DNA from: Actinomycetes bacterium | GTDB taxonomy: Bacteria > Actinomycetota > Thermoleophilia > Solirubrobacterales > 70-9 | Length of the DNA: 9,310 nucleotides | Assembly (NCBI GenBank): GCA_023436605.1 | Contig: JAEZIQ010000052.1 | Coordinates: forward strand, 1-9,310 | Direction of reading: 5' to 3' | Shown here: in pieces, positions 5,462 to 9,310 of the stretch | Layout of the letters: every line of letters starts with the position of its first letter | Position numbering within the stretch: position 1 is the stretch's first letter | Notes under the pieces: generated by a model | What the model was told of the DNA's origin: nothing | What the model saw: only the letters and a program-made list of their open reading frames with translations | Databases searched by the model: none | Position numbers and translations under genes: made by a program

Positions 5462-6228
5462 TGTCAAACTTCGTTTCAGCCGAGTCACGAGAAATTGCAA
5501 AAAGCCTGCTCGGCTCAGACCTGTCCGACTATGAAGTCGCGAGGAGATCGGGGGTTTCCCGGGGGACGGTTCAGAGATGGCGCCAGATTGGAGTCTCGGC
5601 TCCAACTTCATCGATCCCGACAGACTTCAATCCGGAGGGATGGGACTTGGCTCGGCAAGCGAAGTACGCCTATCTACTGGGCCAGTACTTGGGGGATGGA
5701 CACATCGCGACCAACGGCAAGTCGCTCACGCTGACCATCAGCTGCGATCGGAAGTACCCGGGTGTGATCGATTCAGTAGTCGACGCGATCGAGGTTTTCT
5801 CCCCCCGGACCGCATCGATCAACCCGGTGAAAGGAAGCGGGGCGACGCGAGTCAGCTCTTGCTGGCAGGCCTGGCCGCTCTTCTTTCCCCAGCACGGGCC
5901 CGGGAGCAAGTTGGATCGCAAGATCGAATTGGTCGACTGGCAGGAGACGATCGTGGGCGAGCATCCGAAGGAGTTGGTTCGGGGGCTGATCCATTCGGAC
6001 GGTTCGCGGTGCATGAACACCTTCTCGATGATGCTGAAGGACGGACCGAAGGAGTACTCATACCCGCGGTACTTCTTCACCAACTACTCGGCTGGCATCC
6101 AGGCGATCTTCTGCCAGGCCTGTGACCGGCTGGAGATCCGGTGGAGCCGGTCGAGCTGGCGAAACATCTCGATTTCGCACCGCGACAGCGTCGCCCGTCT
6201 TGACGAGTTCGTGGGGCCCAAGTGCTGA
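5455..6228 (+). CDS. HTH + LAGLIDADG homing-endonuclease-like protein
   Basis: 257 residues. Residues 22-46 (DLSDYEVARRSGVSRGTVQR and on) are a helix-turn-helix. Two LAGLIDADG motifs follow: AYLLGQYLGDGHI (72-84, acidic residue D81) and ELVRGLIHSDGSR (173-185, D182), a single-chain two-motif arrangement with both catalytic acids retained. Between them is FFPQHGPGSK and DWQETIVGEHP; after them YPRYFFTNYSAGI, F-x-x-ACDRL and the terminal SVARLDEFVGPK, all conserved in a free-standing actinobacterial family often labelled 'HTH domain' or 'LAGLIDADG homing endonuclease'. WhiA combines the same two domain types as a regulator, so DNA cleavage and DNA-binding regulation are both possible. No intein or intron host is visible. 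The start is uncertain: ATG 5455 lies inside the SOS box and has no Shine-Dalgarno sequence; GTG 5461 is an alternative. The first 60 nt are about 50% GC, well below neighbours, which suggests transfer. Confidence 0.85.
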   Translation: MFVSNFVSAESREIAKSLLGSDLSDYEVARRSGVSRGTVQRWRQIGVSAPTSSIPTDFNPEGWDLARQAKYAYLLGQYLGDGHIATNGKSLTLTISCDRKYPGVIDSVVDAIEVFSPRTASINPVKGSGATRVSSCWQAWPLFFPQHGPGSKLDRKIELVDWQETIVGEHPKELVRGLIHSDGSRCMNTFSMMLKDGPKEYSYPRYFFTNYSAGIQAIFCQACDRLEIRWSRSSWRNISISHRDSVARLDEFVGPKC

Positions 6229-6257
6229 CCACCGTCCTCCCCGGTCTGGTGCGTCGG

Positions 6258-6271
6258 GAACCGTCTGGTTC
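6258..6271. repeat. Inverted repeat GAACC-GTCT-GGTTC between HTH-LAGLIDADG and FMN reductase genes
   Basis: Five-bp perfect arms with a 4-nt centre, 29 nt after the LAGLIDADG gene stop and 11 nt before a TATTCT -10-like hexamer (6283-6288) of the FMN reductase. It could be a weak terminator stem for the first gene or an operator for the second. Its GAAC and GTTC are six, not four, apart, so it is not an SOS box. Confidence 0.3.
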
Positions 6272-6320
6272 AACTGCGAAGCTATTCTTTACCGATTTAC
6301 TCAGGAATGAAGGTGGCGAA

Positions 6321-6917
6321 TTGAGCGACGAACTGAAGATCGTTTCCGTGCTGGGCAGCGTGACCCGTCCGGGGCGCATGCACCGGGCCCTCTACGAAGC
6401 ACTCGACCGGACCGAAGCCAGCACCGGAACCACGGTCCAGCGGATCGACCTGGGCGAGGCGAGAATCGGCTTTGCCGACGGCACACCACTCGAACAACTC
6501 GACGATGACTCGGGCCGGGTGATCGGCCAGATCGCCGCGGCCGACGCGGTGATCCTCGCCACCCCGGTCTACCGCGGATCGCTCACCGGAGCACTCAAGA
6601 ACCTGCTCGACCTGACCCCGGTCGAGGCGTTGCGGGGCAAACCGGTCCTGATCGTCGCGATGGGTGCGACCGATCATCACTCGCTGGGAGTCGAGCGGCA
6701 TCTACGTGACGTGCTCAGCTTTTTCGGCTCGCTCCCGGTCCCGGTCGACGTCTATCTGACTTCCGCCGATTTCCAGGACGGAGTACCGGGCGAAGACGCC
6801 GCCCGCCGGCTCGATCAGGGCCTTGAAGGGCTGCTCGCCCTGACCCGGGCGACCGGCGGTCTCGGCGAGTTCGGACCCGACCCCCTGATCACCCGACTCT
6901 CCCGGCCACGTTCCTGA
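6321..6917 (+). CDS. NADPH-dependent FMN reductase (SsuE-like flavoprotein)
   Basis: 198 residues with a flavodoxin-like fold. The N-terminal strand and phosphate loop are IVSVLGSVTRPGRMHRAL (7-24). The segment AADAVILATPVYRGSLTGAL (72-91) then KNLLDL is the NAD(P)H-FMN reductase hallmark, and LIVAMGATDHHSLGVERHLR follows as in SsuE/MsuE. It should supply FMNH2 to a partner monooxygenase or act as a general flavin or quinone reductase; no ssuD-like gene is in view. I place the start at TTG 6321 because AAGGTGG lies 4 nt upstream and the fold begins 5 residues later. GTG 6222 would overlap the previous stop and add 33 residues (VLPGLVRREPSGS...) that look untranslated. The gene converges with the sulfatase operon, with 24 nt between the stops. 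Confidence 0.88.
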   Translation: MSDELKIVSVLGSVTRPGRMHRALYEALDRTEASTGTTVQRIDLGEARIGFADGTPLEQLDDDSGRVIGQIAAADAVILATPVYRGSLTGALKNLLDLTPVEALRGKPVLIVAMGATDHHSLGVERHLRDVLSFFGSLPVPVDVYLTSADFQDGVPGEDAARRLDQGLEGLLALTRATGGLGEFGPDPLITRLSRPRS

Positions 6918-6934
6918 CCGACTCCCCGTCGCCT

Positions 6935-6951
6935 GCCCGGATCAGCCGGGC
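6935..6951. terminator. Hairpin between convergent FMN reductase and sulfatase genes
   Basis: GCCCGG and CCGGGC form a 6-bp GC stem with loop ATCAG. The sulfatase stop codon (6942-6944) sits in the loop, and the FMN reductase stop is 17 nt to the left. Neither side has a U-run, so terminator function is plausible only from position and symmetry. Confidence 0.4.
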
Positions 6952-8246
6952 GCGAGCGTCAGAGGTTCGTCCGGGGAAATCTGGTCGGGGTCATTGAGTT
7001 CCGCACCCGGCGGCGGCGGGATCGGACCAAGCCGGATCGGGTCGTCGGTTTCAATCATCCATTTTTCGAGGCGAGAGCGCATGTCGGCCAGCACCCCGGC
7101 CCGGGACGGGTCATAGGCCAGGTTGTTGTCCTCAGGCGGATCCAGGTAGAGGTCGTAGAGTTGCTCCTCGGCGACCTCCTCCTCACCCCAGCCCATCGAG
7201 ATCAGCAGGCTCTTGGTCGCGCTGTCGTCACAGTTGGCGAGCACCGGACGTTTGCGGTCGTCGAAACGCCGGATGTACTTCCAGCGATCGGTTCGCACCG
7301 CCCGCTGGGGCTCATAGGCAGCGTGGTAGGTCACCTCGGAAAAGAGCTGATCGTGAAGCCGCGCCACCTCACCGCCGACCAGTGGCATCAGCGACTTTCC
7401 CTGGAGAAAAGCCGGTCGGGGGATCCCAGCCAGTTCGCAGAGCGTCGGGTAGATGTCGAGATGGGAAACCATCGAGTCGATCACCTTGCCCCCCGTAAAT
7501 CCCCGGGGGCCGCGCATCAGCAGCATCACCCCGATGCCTCCATCCAGCAGCGTCGCCTTGGCCTTGGGGAAGGCGAGCCCATGATCGGTCGTGCAGATGA
7601 CCAGCGTATTGTCCGCCAACCCGCTGGCATGCAGACCGTTGAGCAGGGCGCCGATGCCCTGATCCAACGATCGAACGCTCTCCTTGAAAGCGGCCATGTC
7701 GCTGCGGGTTTCAATCGTGTCGGGAAGATTCTCGGGCGGCAGCGAATAAAGCGAGTCGCGAACCGAGGTCGGGGCAGCGAAATCACGATGGGTCTCAAAG
7801 AAACCGACCGACATGAAGAAAGGTTCGCGGGTTCTCTGCATCGCCTGGATCGCGTTCGGGGCAACTCGCTTGGCGTAGTTGTCACTCAGCGGGATCACCT
7901 CGTCGTAGCCGATCACGTGCGGGTCGATCGAGATGTGCTGCTCACCGACCAGAATCGTGTGGTAGCCGGCGTCTCTCAGGGGATGGACAAGGTGCTGGGA
8001 GTAATCGTTCAGTCGCCAGCCGCGATGGGCCAGCCCGGTCATTCCGTTGTTGTGACAGTGCTGCCCGGTCAGCAGGGCAGCCCGGCTGCCGGAACAGGTC
8101 GGGGCCGCGCAGAAGGCCCGCCGGAAGGTAATCCCCTGGTCGGCCAGCAGCTGGATATTGGGCGTCAGAACGTGGTGGCCGTAGGGCTGGACGTAGCGGC
8201 CGGTGTCGTGCGAATGCAGGTAGATGATGTTGGGCTGGTCCGCCAT
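6942..8246 (-). CDS. Sulfatase (alkaline-phosphatase superfamily, heparan N-sulfatase-like)
   Basis: 434 residues. The N-terminal metal strand NIIYLHSHDTGRYV (6-19) provides D14. The catalytic segment APTCSGSRAALLTG (48-61) holds C51, the residue that must become formylglycine, with R55. Other active-site positions are visible: H104 (GEQH), H153 (ETHR), D221-H222 (TTDHG) and a lysine at 228 or 230. The C-terminal YDLYLDPPEDNNLAYDP (354-370) is typical of SGSH-like sulfatases. It should hydrolyse a sulfate ester or sulfamate. There is no signal peptide, so cytoplasmic action is expected, unlike most scavenging sulfatases. The formylglycine motif is C-S-G-S-R instead of the consensus C-x-P-x-R; activation by a formylglycine-generating enzyme encoded elsewhere is required. 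The ATG is 20 nt after the sulfotransferase stop without a clear Shine-Dalgarno, consistent with one operon. Confidence 0.93.
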   Translation of the reverse strand: MADQPNIIYLHSHDTGRYVQPYGHHVLTPNIQLLADQGITFRRAFCAAPTCSGSRAALLTGQHCHNNGMTGLAHRGWRLNDYSQHLVHPLRDAGYHTILVGEQHISIDPHVIGYDEVIPLSDNYAKRVAPNAIQAMQRTREPFFMSVGFFETHRDFAAPTSVRDSLYSLPPENLPDTIETRSDMAAFKESVRSLDQGIGALLNGLHASGLADNTLVICTTDHGLAFPKAKATLLDGGIGVMLLMRGPRGFTGGKVIDSMVSHLDIYPTLCELAGIPRPAFLQGKSLMPLVGGEVARLHDQLFSEVTYHAAYEPQRAVRTDRWKYIRRFDDRKRPVLANCDDSATKSLLISMGWGEEEVAEEQLYDLYLDPPEDNNLAYDPSRAGVLADMRSRLEKWMIETDDPIRLGPIPPPPGAELNDPDQISPDEPLTLAPG

Positions 8247-8266
8247 CGCCGAAGCCTACGGCCCTC

Positions 8267-9175
8267 TCAGGCCTTTTCGGGGATTGTCGGGACCAGGTCG
8301 AATTCGGCTCCGAGCCGGATGTCGCTGTAGCGCCGGGCCCAATCGTCGTTGATTCCGTCGGACTGGCTCTTCATTCGCGGCTCGAGGTGAAGATCGTCCG
8401 GCGGCTCGATTCCAAGCCTCTCGAGAACGTTGCGCGTGCTCGGTTCGATCTCGGAGGCGAAGTTCTCGTAGAGGATGAAGACCGGCTTGATCCGCGAGTG
8501 TTCGAAGAAGGCATCCCAGGCAGCTTCCTGCTGAATCAGCTGGTCGAGCAGGTGCTTGATCGCGCCGTAATGGAAGCGGAGCGCGGGACGGTGTTCATCG
8601 ATGAAGCCCTTGTACGAGGCGTCGGTGTCTTCCGGCTGGTCCCCGTTCGAGGATGAGCTTTCGTCCCGCCAGCTCGCCGTCTGCACCGCCTTCCAGAGAG
8701 AAACGGCCTGGCGGATCTTGTTCGCCCTGACCACCCGAACGAAGGTCAGGTCGGGGAATACCTCGGAGAGGATGTCGGCCATCGGCACGTACCGGTACTC
8801 GGGAATGTTCCGCAGCAGCGAAACAAAGTCCTCGACGTAACCCCACATCAGCTTCGCCCCGAAGACTCCGTTGTCGGTGGTGCCGACTTCAAGGACCCAG
8901 TCGAGATAACGGTCGTAGGCGGTGCGACTCCAAAGCGGAGATCGAGGTGACGGACTGAAATCCTGGGCCCGTTCCGCGAGATGATCGAGAATGGTCCGGT
9001 CCCCCACCCCGTGGAAGTACTCCTCCGGCCGGCGCGGGACCCCGCTGCTTCTGAGCGCTTCGAAGTATTCCTCGGGGCGGCCCGCAACCCCAGTCCGGAT
9101 CAGGGTCTGGCAAACCAGCGTGCTGCCGCTGCGGGGCGTGGCGCAGACGAGGTAAGAGCGATCCGGCTTACTCAT
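8267..9175 (-). CDS. Stf0-family sulfotransferase (trehalose 2-sulfotransferase-like)
   Basis: 302 residues. The PAPS 5'-phosphosulfate loop is CATPRSGSTL (11-20), followed by TGVAGRPEEYF with E36 at the position of the Stf0 catalytic glutamate. FGAKLMW (105-111) and VRVVRANKIRQAVSLWKAVQ (146-165) then TASWR (the 3'-phosphate region) match Stf0 of mycobacteria, as do HYGAIKHLLDQLIQQEAAW (202-220) and the C-terminal DDWARRY. It should transfer sulfate from PAPS to a hydroxyl of a carbohydrate, trehalose in the characterised enzyme; the acceptor here is unknown. The protein is somewhat longer than mycobacterial Stf0, with a hydrophilic insert DESSSSNGDQPEDTD (171-185). A GVxxRPEEYF element occurs twice, 16 residues apart. 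ATG 9175 has no Shine-Dalgarno sequence but lies 8 nt from a -10 element, so the mRNA is probably leaderless. First gene of an operon with the sulfatase. Confidence 0.93.
   Translation of the reverse strand: MSKPDRSYLVCATPRSGSTLVCQTLIRTGVAGRPEEYFEALRSSGVPRRPEEYFHGVGDRTILDHLAERAQDFSPSPRSPLWSRTAYDRYLDWVLEVGTTDNGVFGAKLMWGYVEDFVSLLRNIPEYRYVPMADILSEVFPDLTFVRVVRANKIRQAVSLWKAVQTASWRDESSSSNGDQPEDTDASYKGFIDEHRPALRFHYGAIKHLLDQLIQQEAAWDAFFEHSRIKPVFILYENFASEIEPSTRNVLERLGIEPPDDLHLEPRMKSQSDGINDDWARRYSDIRLGAEFDLVPTIPEKA
9014..9091 (-). repeat. Degenerate tandem duplication inside the sulfotransferase gene
   Basis: Two 30-nt segments, 9014-9043 and 9062-9091, match at 24 of 30 positions and are exactly 48 nt (16 codons) apart, encoding GVPRRPEEYF and GVAGRPEEYF. 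Related but less similar double motifs occur in the Stf0 family, so the pair may be an old family feature. Confidence 0.5.
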
Positions 9176-9183
9176 AGTTGATC

Positions 9184-9211
9184 AGCTTACTCAACAATTT
9201 TTGGTGGTCAA
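9184..9211 (-). promoter_or_regulatory. Promoter of the sulfotransferase-sulfatase operon
   Basis: On the minus strand TTGACC (9211 to 9206), a 16-nt spacer and TAAGCT (9189 to 9184) form a housekeeping-type promoter. The ATG follows the -10 by 8 nt, so transcription should start at or next to the start codon, explaining the missing Shine-Dalgarno sequence. Confidence 0.55.
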
Positions 9212-9248
9212 GGACTGTCTTTTCCTCTACCCCATCCTGCCACCCGGC

Positions 9249-9274
9249 AATAATGGTGATGCGAATCAATTATT
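9249..9274. promoter_or_regulatory. AT-rich imperfect inverted repeat upstream of the sulfotransferase operon
   Basis: Arms AATAAT-gg-TGAT and ATCA-ATTATT pair over 10 positions around GCGA, with a 2-nt bulge. It stands out as an AT-rich island in GC-rich DNA and lies about 40 nt upstream of the operon's -35, a normal place for an activator or for an operator of a gene beyond the window edge. The regulator is unknown. I see no other feature in 9212-9310. Confidence 0.4.
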
Positions 9275-9310
9275 TATGGCGAACGCAGCGGCAAACATCA
9301 CACCCCCCAC

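Noticed and set aside
6258..6271. Second SOS box after the LAGLIDADG gene
   Set aside because: GAAC and GTTC are separated by 6 nt instead of 4, so it does not fit LexA; kept only as an inverted repeat.
6222..6320. N-terminal extension of the FMN reductase from GTG 6222
   Set aside because: It lacks a ribosome binding site and is not reductase-like, while TTG 6321 has AAGGTGG at good spacing and starts directly at the fold.
7161..8330. 389-codon open frame antisense to the sulfatase
   Set aside because: The sulfatase frame is a clear family match over its whole length; the antisense frame has no recognisable domain and no ribosome binding site.
9276..9310. ATG near the right edge that could start a plus-strand gene (MANAAANITPP)
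   Set aside because: Only 11 codons are visible, with no Shine-Dalgarno sequence; it cannot be supported from this window.

Overview
The window is about two-thirds G+C, with strongly G/C-ending codons. Several starts appear to be GTG, TTG or leaderless, and the protein families present (DUF2339, HTH-LAGLIDADG proteins ending in a VGPK-type motif, Stf0 sulfotransferases) are common in Actinobacteria. A soil or environmental high-GC actinobacterium, possibly of the Thermoleophilia/Solirubrobacterales type, is my best guess; the placement is inferred, not demonstrated. The DNA looks chromosomal. I see no transposase, phage structural gene, CRISPR array, rRNA or replication origin.

Layout, left to right. 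(1) 1-1380 (+): 3' part of a large DUF2339 polytopic membrane protein, ending in a GC-rich hairpin shared with the convergent next gene. (2) 1517-2179 (-): a strict 1-Cys peroxiredoxin of the Prx6 type, with two inverted repeats over its predicted promoter. (3) 2325-3195 (-): a two-gene unit, an NTF2/SnoaL-like protein followed after 1 nt by a small PH-like protein of unknown function. (4) 3260-3943 (+), divergent from (3): a short hydratase/FAH-fold enzyme, followed at 4024-4971 (+) by a choloylglycine hydrolase/penicillin V acylase-type Ntn hydrolase with all catalytic residues.

(5) 4972-5454 holds no protein gene. It carries three tRNA genes on the minus strand, in transcription order Trp(CCA), Gly(TCC), Pro(GGG), with terminators and promoter-like elements between them. 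(6) 5455-6228 (+): an intact HTH + two-motif LAGLIDADG protein, divergent from tRNA-Trp. Its start codon lies inside a perfect Gram-positive-type LexA/SOS box (CGAAC-ATAT-GTTCG), and the gene begins lower in GC than its neighbours. This is the most interesting locus: a DNA-damage-linked, probably endonuclease-like or regulator-like element beside a tRNA cluster. (7) 6321-6917 (+): an SsuE-like NADPH-dependent FMN reductase with a TTG start.

(8) 9175-6942 (-): a two-gene operon of an Stf0-type (trehalose 2-sulfotransferase family) sulfotransferase followed 20 nt later by a formylglycine-type sulfatase. One gene would add and the other remove sulfate esters, so together they suggest a sulfation/desulfation module. 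It has its own promoter (TTGACC-16-TAAGCT, probably leaderless) and an AT-rich inverted repeat upstream. The convergent FMN reductase may or may not be related to it.
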